Shown in pieces: positions 34,201-44,189 of a stretch of 64,000 nucleotides of DNA. This DNA comes from Tridacna crocea (lineage: Eukaryota; Mollusca; Bivalvia; Cardiida; Cardiidae). A program made the position numbers and the translations under genes. The notes beneath the pieces are model-generated. The model made no database searches. It was not told where the DNA came from and worked only from the letters and a program-made list of their open reading frames with translations. How positions within the stretch are numbered: position 1 is the stretch's first letter; each line of letters begins with the position of its first letter. The stretch covers positions 11,350,245 through 11,414,244 of the forward strand of contig OX031066.1 of assembly GCA_943736015.1 (NCBI GenBank). Direction: 5' to 3'.

Positions 34201-36537
34201 TACAACAGTTTCAAAGATAATGCATCAATGTAAAAGGAGTTAAATGTACCCGTAACATGTCTTTTTCAGTCGAATCACTTGTTCCCACATGGTTTCTATT
34301 TCCAGCTTCAAAAGAAGTTTGCTTGTTATCTAATTTTTCAAGATTCGGCACCTTGTCATGTCCATCGTGTTCATCTGATTGTTTGGGGTCTGTGGATAGT
34401 TCAGGATCCATCAGCACAGAGAGCTTTTCTTTGATTCCCGCCTCAGTCTGATCAATAAGATCACTAAAATATACATCATCTTGGAGTATCCTAAAGAAAG
34501 ATATAAAATAATTATGAGACGCTAAAATTTTTGTTGAAACAAAACTCTTACAAACCAACTCAGAATCTAACACTTTACCCCATAAGGCATTTCTATGGTA
34601 TCTCTAACTGACCCTAAATAACTGCAAGGATGAAGCCATTTCTTATGTGTATATGACACCTTTTGATACAATGTGGCAAAAGGTGAAATTGTTCGCCACG
34701 AGCAATTTCACCTTTTGCCATAATGTTTTCCAAAGGCTCCTACAGGCAATGGGTAGAAATGAGTATCTATGGAGTAAAGGGTTAAGAGGTTTGCAAGCAT
34801 CGATTTTCCAAACAAGAAAACTTTGGACTCAAATTGGTTGGATGGTTGTATTGGGGTTTAAGGCCACTTAAAAAGCTAAGGCCATATCATGGCGTTCAGT
34901 GACACACATGTGTTTCCTGGCTTTCTCGCACCAGTACTAACACAACTTTCTTTCCAAAGCTACCGACTGCTTTTCTCAAATGCTTCAGCATAGGTGAGAG
35001 AAAAAATACGCCGGAAAGAAAGTTCCCCTCAACTGGGTATCCAACTCACAACCACCAGGTCATGAGTCAAACACGCTCACCACTGAGCCACCCAGGTGGG
35101 CGGACTCTAATTGAAACCAATTGAGAGTGGCTCAAATGATGATTTCCATCTTTTACTCATTACCAAATGACAATATTTTAGGTTTGTCCAAATCGAAGGC
35201 ATTTGCAGACGACTGAAAAAGTGAGTGAAAACTTGAAACTTGTTTTGTGAAGAGTAGAAAACATTGTGGGAAAAGGAGAAAATGCTGGTTACCAGCATTT
35301 TCTACTTTTCCCACAATGTTTTCTAAAGGCTTCTTTCTCGGGGTCGTTAAAAGTAGGGATAGTGTGGTAATGGGTTGATAGGATAGAAAACAAAAAAACA
35401 TTCATGGAAAAGAAGAAAATGCTAGATACCAGCATTTCGCTGTTTCCCCACAACATTTTTTGACTTTCTGCTTCAGTGTCTTTAAACCAGGGGATTGCCT
35501 GGTAAAGTCTTAATGTAGCACAAATACTAAAATTTGTCATTGAAGAGGTAGAAAAGAATTTGTGAAAAGGACCAAATGCCAAATGTTTCGGAAGGGTAGA
35601 AAACACTGTGGTTACCAGCATTTTCTCCTTTTCCCACAGTGTTTTCAAAGGGCTTCTTTCTCAGGGTCGTTAAAAGTCGGGTTCGTGTGGTAAAGAGTTA
35701 ACAGGTCTATGGACACAAAGAAAATTTACCAATGGTGAAAAGTTTTAGCCTGGGTCAGCTTGAGTGGACTGCACAGGCTGACCTGGGTTGATCCTTTTCG
35801 CAGATTCAGTAAGCCCTCTTTTCCCAGAATATGGCTCATTTATTTGGTATGTTATCCGAACTGTGTGATAAGTAATTACGATATACATGTATATAAACTA
35901 CTGAAAATCATTGAAAAATATTATTTTTGAACCTTCCAAATCAAGAGATGAAAAGTCTGGAATTGGTACAAATATGCTGAAAAGCTGTGGCAGAAAAAGC
36001 CAGAAAACACTGTGGGAAAGTGAGAAGGTGCTTTTTACAAAAAATAAAGCACTTCCCCACATTCTTTTCAAAAGGTTTCATGTACATAAAAATTATGATT
36101 GACTGATAAGAGGTTCATTCTAACATGACACGCGAATTCGACTCTATAAACACAGTGCAAGGAAAGCGTGGTAAAATCTGTGACATTCCATGTAGAATGA
36201 CGTCATTTTGTACAAAGTAAGTTAGTGAGTTATCCAATAGAACATAGTCTTCATCCGCGTTTTTACTCTAAGAATGAACTTGTTTTCCTTTCGTAAAGAA
36301 TTGGTCATGTTAGAATTGAAATAATCTTCTTTCTATCGTGGTTTATCGTTCAATAAACCATGTCATTAATTTATGAGGCCCAATGAATAACCCACTTGGG
36401 CTATCGCCCTCATGGATTATTATCGTGCATTTTAACTCATAAATGTGGTTTATTGAACGATAAACCATGATAGAAGATTATTTCTTAAACAACCAATGTG
36501 TTTACCTGTTATTCAGATCTTCAGACACTTCATCCAT
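26567..36537 (-). CDS. Multi-C2H2 zinc-finger protein, ZNF532/ZNF592/ZNF687 family, 1,660 aa
   Basis: Join of 36537-36506, 34490-34250 and 31276-26567 on the minus strand; phases match (AG|G, then a codon boundary). The ATG has an in-frame TGA shortly upstream. Residues 1-760 are Ser/Thr/Asp/Glu/Gln-rich and probably disordered, with a basic cluster RRKRKQP at about 576 (candidate nuclear signal). About 19 C2H2-type fingers, some atypical, run from residue 767 to near 1605. The first pair, CYECGDSFLFKKSLHNHLSR followed by RRSMKI and a second finger TFTNKCQMLSHLRTH, is the signature segment of the vertebrate ZNF532/592/687 trio, which work with ZMYND8 in transcription-associated chromatin complexes. 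The last finger is CQVCYKEFENEAALKGHMRVH. It is longer than the vertebrate proteins (about 1,240-1,300 aa), mainly in the N-terminal region. Nuclear location and cofactor role are inferred from the family. Confidence 0.9.
31692..31920. mobile_element. TTAA MITE copy, variant C
   Basis: TTAACCCTTTCCCAAAACAA left and GGGAATGGGTTAA right. Loop GAAATTGCTCGTTATGAGCAATTTC differs from the main type. Confidence 0.88.
32120..32245 (-). mobile_element. SINE type 1 3'-half fragment
   Basis: tgtttgaatggtgttttatgc ... atttcagtcataca is the same tail as in the 32702-32928 copy. A more decayed relative follows at about 32345-32450. Confidence 0.7.
32481..32950. mobile_element. TTAA MITE interrupted by a SINE
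   Basis: TTAA left end at 32481 and TTAA right end at 32947-32950. The palindrome is present at about 32535-32602. The right arm is split at 32701 by the SINE described next. Confidence 0.85.
32702..32928 (-). mobile_element. tRNA-derived SINE (type 1), full length
   Basis: The minus strand starts GGGTCCTGTGTGGCTCAGTG (box A at 32903-32915) and contains box B GGTTTGAGCCT (32862-32872). It ends GGCGTAAAACACCATTCAAAC. Flanking copies of TTATCATTTGGTAA (32688-32701; one mismatch at 32929-32942) are the target duplication. Confidence 0.9.
33236..34074 (-). mobile_element. Internally deleted hAT transposon in a zinc-finger gene intron
   Basis: Flanked by the perfect 8 bp duplication TCAGATAG (33228-33235 and 34075-34082). 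The ends are TAGGGGTGAAAC and, inverted, TAGTAGTGAAAC. Length is 839 bp, far short of an autonomous hAT. It keeps the transposase C-terminus (next entry). Confidence 0.88.
33463..33582 (-). pseudogene. hAT transposase C-terminal dimerisation segment, relic
   Basis: The minus strand codes TSAPSERVFSTAGDF, then L-S-A-Q-R-A-S-L, then DKVDMLIFLKKNM and a TGA. This is the hAT C-terminal signature (SERVFS-x-AG ... R-x-x-L ... V-x-x-L-x-FL-x-x-N). An in-frame TAA directly upstream shows the remainder is lost or shifted. Confidence 0.88.
34250..34490 (-). CDS. Zinc-finger gene coding exon 2 (residues 11-91)
   Basis: Acceptor ctttctttag and donor CGG|gtacat. The 241 bases continue the frame of exon 1 (AG|G = Arg, then ILQDDVYFSDLIDQ) and end on a codon boundary that fits the next exon. 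Confidence 0.87.
34570..34786. mobile_element. TTAA MITE copy, variant B
   Basis: Palindrome of the GGCAAAAGGTGAAATTG type; right end ggagtaaagggttaa; left end actttaccccataaggcatt. Confidence 0.85.
34837..35101 (-). mobile_element. tRNA-derived SINE (type 2)
   Basis: The minus strand begins CCCACCTGGGTGGCTCAGTGG, has a box B-like GGTTGTGAGTTGGATACC, and ends ccccaatacaaccatccaac. The 12 bp flanks GGACTCAAATTG (34825-34836) and GGACTCTAATTG (35102-35113) are the target duplication, with one mismatch. It lies in the intron between coding exons 1 and 2 of the zinc-finger gene. Confidence 0.85.
35152..35702. mobile_element. One full and two partial TTAA MITEs in tandem
   Basis: A full copy (35152-35376) is followed by a reduced copy with a damaged palindrome (35377-35515) and another ending GGTAAAGAGTTAA (to 35702). 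Confidence 0.75.
35720..35830. repeat. GC-rich hairpin fragment
   Basis: agcctgggtcagcttgag ... cacaggctgacctgggtt pairs with itself. A decayed relative is at 10410-10460. Confidence 0.5.
35930..36116. mobile_element. Decayed TTAA MITE
   Basis: Keeps gaaaacactgtgggaaa and part of the right arm only. Confidence 0.6.
36318..36484. mobile_element. Foldback MITE next to the splice donor of the ATG exon
   Basis: Arms gaaataatcttctttctatc / gatagaagattatttc and inner gtttatcgttcaataaacca / tggtttattgaacgataaac. It begins 21 bases into the intron. Confidence 0.85.
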
Positions 36538-36590
36538 CTTTTTATATCATGGAGTAAACCTTGTACCTATGGTAACATCATATTGAAACT
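36506..36590 (-). CDS. Zinc-finger gene exon with start codon (coding 36537-36506)
   Basis: The minus strand reads ATG GAT GAA GTG TCT GAA GAT CTG AAT AAC AG|gtaaac, coding MDEVSEDLNN. The bases up to 36590 would be 5' UTR after an acceptor ttttcttttctag. The first, non-coding exon further upstream is not located. Confidence 0.8.
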
Positions 36591-36636
36591 CTAGAAAAGA
36601 AAACGAAAATTAACCATTTACTTCAAACTTACAAGT

Positions 36637-37332
36637 TTAGCTCTTTACCATAATTATGATTGAAAGCATTTGCAGGCGACAATTCAAACGCGTCTCAAAT
36701 AACAGCATTTGTCTATGATAGGTAAGAAAACATTAAGGGAAAAGGAGAAAATGCTGGTTACCAGCAATTTTCCTTGGATAAGGTAGAAAACAATCAAGAG
36801 AAATTTTTTTCCCACAATGTTTTCAAAGGGCTTCTTTATCAGGGTCCTAAAAGTCGGCATTGTTCTTTAACTCTTTACCACACAATCCCGACTTTTAACG
36901 ACCCTGAGTTAGAAGCCTTTTGAAAACATTTTGAGAAAAGGAGAAAATGCTGGTAACCAGCATTTTCTACTTTTCCCACAACGTTCTCTACCCACCGAAA
37001 GCCAAAAAATCAGTTTTTGATTCACATTTATTTTGTTGTCAGCAAAATGCTTCCAATTTGGTGTAGTCAAAAATTTTGTTGTTTGGTAAGGAGTTAAAGG
37101 AATAACTAACCAAATTAACTCTTTACTACACAATCCTGACTTTTAATGACCCTGAGAAAGAAAACCTTTGAAAACATTGTAGGAAAAAGAGAAAATGCTG
37201 ATATTTTCTCCTTTTCCCACAATGTTTTCTACCCTTTCCAAATAAAAATTCAAATTTTGATACATATTTAGTCGTCTGCGAATGCTTTCATTTTGAACTG
37301 GTCCAAAATTTTGTCATTTGGTAAAGAGTTAA
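36637..37332. mobile_element. Run of three TTAA MITEs
   Basis: A decayed copy (36637-36870), a full copy (36867-37096) and a full copy (37115-37332). A right-half fragment follows to 37402. Confidence 0.8.
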
Positions 37333-37597
37333 GGTAATTTGTTGTCAGCAAATCCTGTGAATATGACCCGAGATGAAAATTTTGTCGGTTAGTAAAGAGT
37401 TAATTCAAAATTAAGCCTCAAATGATAGTTACCAATTTATTCTTGTTCCCTTGATGTTTTAGTGGTTATATGATACTGGGTCAAGTTATAAAAGCTACAC
37501 CATCCATTTAACTGTTCAAAATAATCCTTACTACAGAATAATTTAATGAGTTTGACAAGTTTCCCATACAGAATGAACCTGATTACAATGTATACTA

Positions 37598-37785
37598 CCC
37601 GGATGAGGCGAACTTTCTTTCCAGTGTTTTTTTGGCCTCTCACCTCTGCTGAAGCATGTGAGAAAAGTAGTCGTTGGCTTTGGAAAGAAAGTAGTGTAAG
37701 TACACAGGAAACACATGTGCATCACCGACCGCCATGATATGACCTTAGCTGTTAAAGTGGCGTTAAACCCTAAGACAACCAACCA
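37598..37785 (+). mobile_element. SINE type 2, 5'-truncated, with perfect target duplication
   Basis: Shares the body (cgccatgatatgaccttagc, gtggcgttaaaccctaagac) with 34837-35101. It is bounded by perfect 13 bp copies of ACAATGTATACTA (37585-37597 and 37786-37798). Confidence 0.88.
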
Positions 37786-37816
37786 ACAATGTATACTAGA
37801 CAAAATAGTACAATAC

Positions 37817-38240
37817 TTAATTATCCCTTTACCACACAATCCAGACTTTAACTCTTTACCACACAATCCCTACTTTTAACGACCCTGAGAAAGAAGCCTT
37901 CTGAAAACATTGTGGGAAAAGGAGAAAATGCTGGTTACCAGCATTTTCTCCTTTTCCCACAATGTTTTCTTCCCTTCCCCAGAGAAATTTCAAATTTCCA
38001 GTCACTTTTATTTTGTCGTCTGCAAGTGCTTTCAATTTCGACCAGTCCAAAATTTTCTTGTTTGGTAACGAGTTAAATGACCCTGAGAAATAAAGCTGTT
38101 GAAAAAGAAAAACATGCTGAAAACCAGAACTTTTTCCTTTTCCCACAATGTTTTCTGCCCTTCCCAAACAATTTTCAGATTTGAAGTCAAATTCATTTTG
38201 TCGTCTGCAAATGCTTTCAATTTGTTAAGGTCCAAAATGT
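37817..38240. mobile_element. Host TTAA MITE carrying a nested copy
   Basis: Host left end is at 37817-37847; the host continues as ttaaatgaccctgagaaata from 38073. The nested full copy is 37848-38076 with TTAA on both sides. The host right end merges into another decayed copy (to about 38420). Confidence 0.85.
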
Positions 38241-38449
38241 TGTCATTTGCAGACGAAAATCTACATGTAACTCAAACGATGGAGCTTGTATCTGGTGGGG
38301 TAGAAAAGATTGTGGGGTAAGGGGAAGATGCTGGTAACCAGCAGTTTCTCCTTTTCTAACAACATTCAAAAAGTTACCTTCAACAGAGTTGTTAAAACTT
38401 GGAATTGAATAGAATAGGGTAAATACACATGTATCTATACTAGACAAAA

Positions 38450-38640
38450 AATTGTAAAATACTTAAGATTAAAAGCATTCATAGATGACAAATTGCATCT
38501 GTGCCAATGACAGAGTTTCTCTTTAAAATACTTGGGGGAAATAGAAAATAGTGCATGTTTATACCAGAATTTTGTTAATTCCACAAAAGTGTTTCTTGTC
38601 ATTAGGACATAAAAACACCACACTGTTGGTAACAGGTTAA
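38450..38640. mobile_element. Decayed TTAA MITE
   Basis: Retains agcattcatagatgacaaat and the right end ggtaacaggttaac only. Confidence 0.5.
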
Positions 38641-38862
38641 CATTTTTACTTGTTACCAGTCCTGCTAATGGCTAGTTTTAGACCTTCTAATGAACTGCAA
38701 ATGAAAATATTGTGGCAGTTGAAGCAATAATTGCTTGTAATGACCGTTTTCCTATGGAACAACAATGTAAGTTGCATATTTTATCTTACCAAAATACAAG
38801 ATTTTGCTCTCAAACAATTCAGAGCATTTTGCTCTCTACATGTTAAATATAGCTTATTACCT

Positions 38863-39230
38863 AAAACGGTGATTTCTGTGTCTGACAGGGTAGAAAACAT
38901 TGTGGCAAAAAGAGAAAATGCTAGTTTAAGCCTTTCCCAAACGACAAAGTTTGGACTCTTCCAAACTGAAAGGGTTTGCAGACAATTTTAGATAGTGAGA
39001 AAATGGCAGGAAGTTCTCAAAAAGGGTAGATAACACTGTAGGAAAAGGAGAAATTGCTCGTTATGAGCAATTTCTCCTTTTCCCACAGTGTTTTCAAAAG
39101 ACTTTTACTGCAGACACGTAAAAACCAGGGCTTGTTTGGTAAAGGGTTAACCATCATTTTCTCCCTAAGTTTTCAAAAAGGCCTCTTTCTCATGGTTGTA
39201 AGACTCAGGGATGTGTTGTAAAGGATTAAT
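38863..39230. mobile_element. Host TTAA MITE with a variant C copy in its palindrome centre
   Basis: Host arm ...gaaaatgctag is separated from ccatcattttctcc... by a variant C copy at 38936-39150 flanked by TTAA. Confidence 0.85.
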
Positions 39231-39377
39231 ACACAATTAGTTGTACACATATGTACATTATGCCATCTTTTATTCATGTTAATGCATCATCCATAGTTTA
39301 CAATGATGTTTTTCGAGTCTGCTAAAAAACATAAATTAGTACAATACCTGACAAATCATGTTGTCAAAAAACGATAA

Positions 39378-40140
39378 CAATTTACCACTCAACAAAATGT
39401 TGGACTGGTTCAAATTTAAAAGCACGTACTTGCACTTGACAAAAAAAAAACATAACTCAAAAATTGAAGTTCATTTCTAGCAGGGTAGAAAACATTGCTG
39501 AAAAAGGAGAAAATGCTGGTTACCAACATTTTCTCCTTTTCCCACAGTGTTTTCAAAAGGTTTTCTTTCTCAAGGTCGTAAAAACTAGGGATTGTTTCAT
39601 AAAGAATTAAAATGTTCATTGTTACACATTACATATATATGCACACATCAAGGCTACAAAGGTGGTTTACTGTAAGAAGTAAAATAAATTGTCTACTCTA
39701 TGAAAATCAACCTATCACCAAATATAGTATGTTTTCTTTTCTAAATTCAAACAATTGCATATGAGACAATAACTGCAGCCAATATATGGTAAAAAACATT
39801 AACTCTTTACCACACCTGACTTTTGACAACCCCGGGGTAGAAGCCCTTTGAAAACATTGTGGGAAAAGGAGAAAATGATGGTTACCAGCATTTTCTCCTT
39901 TTCCCGCAATGTTTTCTCCCCATTCCATCGCAAATTTTAACTTTTCAGTTACATTTAGTTTGTCGTCTGCAAATACTCTCAATTTGGACCAGTCTATAAA
40001 TCTGTCATATGGTAAAGAGTGAGGGAAAAGGAGAAAATGTTAGTCACCAGACACCATTATTTTCTCTTTCTCTAAGGATGTTTTGCGAAGGGTTCTCTAT
40101 CAGGGTTGTTAAAACACAGCAGTGTGAGTGTTACTGGGTA
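39378..40140. mobile_element. TTAA MITE copies and a half copy
   Basis: Copies at 39378-39610 and 39799-40020, then a half copy to 40140. Confidence 0.75.
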
Positions 40141-40144
40141 AGCA

Positions 40145-40930
40145 GCAATGGATGACTTTTTCAACATAATTTCTTCAAATGTCACACTAAGTTCTAACAC
40201 TGTTAGTAACCCATCAAACCATAAAACGAGAATACAAACTATCTGTAATTACATATGAAATAGCACCTTTGAATGCATCAGTTAAAAAATTATTTATAAA
40301 TAAGTTAAAAATACATGTATCAAAGCACACTTTACATTCATGTAATAATATATTAAAATTCAGTATTGAGAAAGCAATGATCTAAATAGATTACTAGTAC
40401 CTTATACCAACCTTTATACATGTAATATTATTATAGTGTGATTTTCATACCATGGACCTGTCTATAGGGCAGAACACTTTTGCATATTACTTGTGATGTG
40501 TAAACACAACATAGATAGGCAATTGACAGTTACCTCCCTTAGTGGCATATATTAGCCCTACTTGAGTGTGTAAAGCAATGTTCCATTATTTTCTGCATCA
40601 AATATCTTTCAGTATGCCACTACACTGAGGAAGTCCAATATAAATTATCTTTGTGTCTTTGAAACAGTTGTTGCAATAGCTATTCATATAAACTTACATA
40701 AACTGATCAAATGTTTAGTGATACAAATCATCCTTAGCTAAGTCCTTAGCACCAAAATACTGAAAGATATTCTAGAATTGTAAAGACCCGTCTAAATTTT
40801 GTTTAACACATGGACAGAAATAAAAGAGAAGACAAAAGGAACAAATATAACTTTCAATGGAAAGTAGCAATACATACAGAATTCAAAGGTCATGACAATT
40901 TATTTCAGGCTTACATGTACATCCTGTCCT
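40145..40930. other. No feature seen
   Basis: AT-rich unique-looking sequence without a convincing ORF. Confidence 0.4.
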
Positions 40931-40934
40931 GAAT

Positions 40935-41556
40935 TTACTCTTTACCAAATAACCAAAATGGTAGGCTGGTAAAAGTTGAAAGCATTTGTATGCAAAAAAA
41001 GCAAATCAGGCTACAATAAAAGAATATCTTTTTGATAAGGAAGAAAACATCATAGAAAAAGCAGAAGATGCTGGTTAAAAGCATTTTCTCCTTTTCCTAC
41101 AATGGCTCAAAGAGCCTTCTTTCTCAGAATAATTGTAACTGAGTATAGTTGCAATTGGGTTTTGAAGAAAAACTTTTTTCGTGATATGTATTGTATCATT
41201 TCCCACAATTCCATCCCTCCCTGAGTGAGACCTTGTTTTTCACTTTGAATCCTTGTTTACACTACCTTTCACCCACGGTTATAATATAAGAACCATTGCT
41301 TTTTTCCTTTACTATGAAAGAGAACTTATTTTGTTTAACCCTTTACCAAACAATCGCTTGTTTTTCTGACCCTGAGATAGAAGCCTTTAGAAAACATTGT
41401 GAGAAAAGGTAAAATGTTTTAGCATTTACTCCTCTTCCAACACTGTTTTTCACTCTGATGGGTACAAGCTTTGATTTTCAAGATGTATATTTTTTCATCT
41501 GCAAGTGCTTTCAAGTTGGACCAGTCTAAAATTTTATTGTTTGGTAAAGAATTTAA
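40935..41556. mobile_element. Decayed and fair TTAA MITE copies
   Basis: A decayed copy at about 40935-41160; a copy at 41335-41556 with TTAACCCTTTACCAAAC and a shortened palindrome. Confidence 0.7.
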
Positions 41557-41594
41557 AAATGAAGACAACTTTTTTGTTTTCTTGGAGGTTTGAC

Positions 41595-41675
41595 AAAAAA
41601 AAAAACCCTAATCATACTGTATGAAACCACAAAGCAGTTTCATACAAAAGTGTGATTAGGTTTTTTTTTTTTCAT
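41595..41675. repeat. Small foldback with A/T-tract ends
   Basis: ccctaatcatactgtatgaaa pairs with tttcatacaaaagtgtgattagg, flanked by poly-A and poly-T. Confidence 0.6.
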
Positions 41676-42159
41676 AAATCTGCATGCAAACAACAAAACT
41701 CTCTTTATTCCTTATAGTTCAATATCAAAGACAACAAATAATTATGCACTTAAATTTTACTATAACTGCTTTTTTTGATAAATCCGACATTGCATATTTA
41801 TTACATGTCCATTTCATTGAAAAATCAGTGCGGAAAATCTGACTGGATATAAAATCAAGTCAGAAACAGACGAAATCTGGTATATATACTTCTTTGAATT
41901 AGTTTGATGGCAAAAGTAGTTCCAGCACTGCATTTGCTTTTTCATACAGCTATCAAAAATATTTTTCAGCCAATCAGAACCTACCATTTTCAGCAAAATA
42001 ACTATTACTGAATTGTTGACTCATAAAGAAATTTATTATGGATTCAGTTGCCAAGGTCAGAAAGGTATTCGTAAACTCATCTCTTGAAACAAAATTGCAG
42101 AAGACAGCTTTGGCAAACACTTTGGCACTTACATTCATGTTAAGAGTAAGACCTTGATT

Positions 42160-42855
42160 GTTTGCTAGTCACCAGCATTTTATCCTTTTGCCACAAGACT
42201 TTCTATTCTTTCACAGATAATTACCAACATTTCAGCTAGCCTCAATTAATAATAAATCACGTACACCTGTCTGTGAACTCTCAATTTGAACCAGTCTAAA
42301 TTCTTTTTCCTTTGGTAAAGAATTTGTTTTAAATATCAACTTCTCAGTTACTGAATACTAAAGCAATATATACCTCTATCATTATGTAATTGTTATCAGG
42401 TAATTCCAAGATCAAAGTTGACAAATCCTCTTAAAAAATGCAAGCCACAATGAATAATCATAAATGTGGAAAAAGTATACCAGAGTAAAAACATGCTGAC
42501 AGTTAAGATAGTTGGTGTGTTTCTCCTTTAACTAAAAAAATTTAATTCTCAAAGCAGACTGCTGCAAAATAAAAAAAAAAAAATGCTGCCGCAAAAATTA
42601 ATAGATCTACTTGCTCTGCCCAAATGCATGGAGACAAAAGAAAAAAATCATTGTCTGTATCTGAGCATAAATGGGTTACTTCTATGGAAGGAGTTCATTA
42701 ATCTGTTTAGTGCCCCAGATGACAAATTTAAAGGTGTTTTGGGAAGGGTAGGAAACATTGTGGGAAAAAGGAAAAAATGCTGGATACCCACAATGTTTTA
42801 AAAGGCTTCTTCTATAGGGTCCTGAAGACCCAGGATTGTTTGGTATACAGTTACG
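42160..42855. mobile_element. Two partial TTAA MITEs
   Basis: A fragment at 42160-42330 and one at 42716-42855 that lost most of the second palindrome arm. Sequence between them shows no gene or repeat. Confidence 0.6.
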
Positions 42856-42859
42856 GTAA

Positions 42860-43500
42860 TTGGTTATTACGATTCTTTGGCTGCAGTTCTGTAATCTCAC
42901 TTGTGTTCAGGTAACATTTCTTGGCTGCACTGAATGCACTCACTACAGTACAATAACATACAGGTTGCAGGTGCTTTGCAACAAAAATTGAAATGGTAAA
43001 GTTTCCCATATCCCTCCGTTTGAAACGGTAGTTTCTAAGTCTGTGTAAAAAACTTTATTAACATCTTAGAAATGAAAAGAAAAGTTGATCTATTCTACTC
43101 TTACATGCAACTCTCACAAAGACTTGCCTGTCAGGCACATGTAATCTTAAACATGTACATTATTTCAAATAAACATACAAACACACACACAAAAAAGTTG
43201 GAACCAATGATATCTTTTAACTTATATTTTGGTATGACTATTTTAATTCCTTCAGTTCATGAACATCAAACATGAAGTCAGTTTGACATGAAAGAGAACC
43301 ACACATGAGTAGCCACTTGCCTAGTCATCATATGTAAAAATTTTGAAAAGCAAACCATGAAACATTATAAAAACACGTCATATGTGTATTGGTATACATA
43401 CAAAAGCCATTGTAAGTCAGAAATGCTACCATTTCTTGTCCTGATTACTTCTTATTGTTGATTTTGATAACGTGTTGTCTGTATTTTCCCATCATTCCAC
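42860..43500. other. No feature seen
   Basis: AT-rich, with a short CA-rich tract near 43175. Confidence 0.4.
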
Positions 43501-43506
43501 TGAAAC

Positions 43507-43620
43507 AAAATGGCGGCGCCCATAAGCACGGAATGTTTGGTCAATGCAAGAAACTGTAGTATGTTCGTCATAAATGTTCACGCAGATAACAGTTTTGTTA
43601 TCTTTAAAGATAAGAATTAA
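43507..43620 (+). promoter_or_regulatory. YY1-type motif and short ORF; candidate promoter
   Basis: AAAATGGCGGC (43507-43517) is the YY1 consensus that often sits at transcription starts. Its ATG opens a 36-codon frame (MAAPISTECLVNARNCSMF...). The region 43430-43760 is repeat-free. It could be the start of a plus-strand transcript or the distal promoter of the minus-strand zinc-finger gene 7 kb away. Confidence 0.25.
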
Positions 43621-43766
43621 CAAATGAAAATCGTGTTTAGGTTCTATCGTAATCTTAAAGTAGAAAGAAACATCAATGCATGATTAATTTAAGCTCATTA
43701 ATAACAGAGCGGGTGGGGTACAGTTTATTTACATTCACGAGACCGTCGTCGGTGGACACATCAAAT

Positions 43767-43911
43767 CACAGGAATCGGACGTTTATTTGGTGAAAATAGC
43801 TAAATGTCAGCCGAAGTGGTCACTCTCTGTTATAGAATTTTTTTATACTAGAGAGTGACCACTTCAGATGACATTTAGCTATTTTCACCAAATAAACGTC
43901 CGATTCCTGTG
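43767..43911. mobile_element. Foldback MITE with 7 bp flanking repeats
   Basis: Arms of about 65 bases start CACAGGAATCGGACG and pair with few mismatches. ATCAAAT flanks both sides (43760-43766 and 43912-43918). Confidence 0.82.
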
Positions 43912-43979
43912 ATCAAATCAAGAGCAGACATGTGTTATATACGATCTCAGATCGCAAAGACGGTGCAGTTATGCCATTG

Positions 43980-44185
43980 TTGTTATTGAGCAAAAGCCTT
44001 GTGAAAACATTGTGGGAAAATGAGATAGTGCTGATAAATAGCATTTTCTCCTTTTCCCACCATGTTTTCTTCTCTATCAAAGAACAAAGGCAGCCAAGAA
44101 CAAAATTATCACATGAGGTACATTTCTTTAGTCCTCTGCAACTGCTTTCAGTGTGGTCTAGTCTATAATTTTGTAATTTGATTAT
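43980..44185. mobile_element. Partial TTAA MITE
   Basis: Palindrome gaaaacattgtgggaaaatg ... cttttcccaccatgttttc and the ctgcaactgctttcag block remain; ends are lost. Confidence 0.65.
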
Positions 44186-44189
44186 TTAT

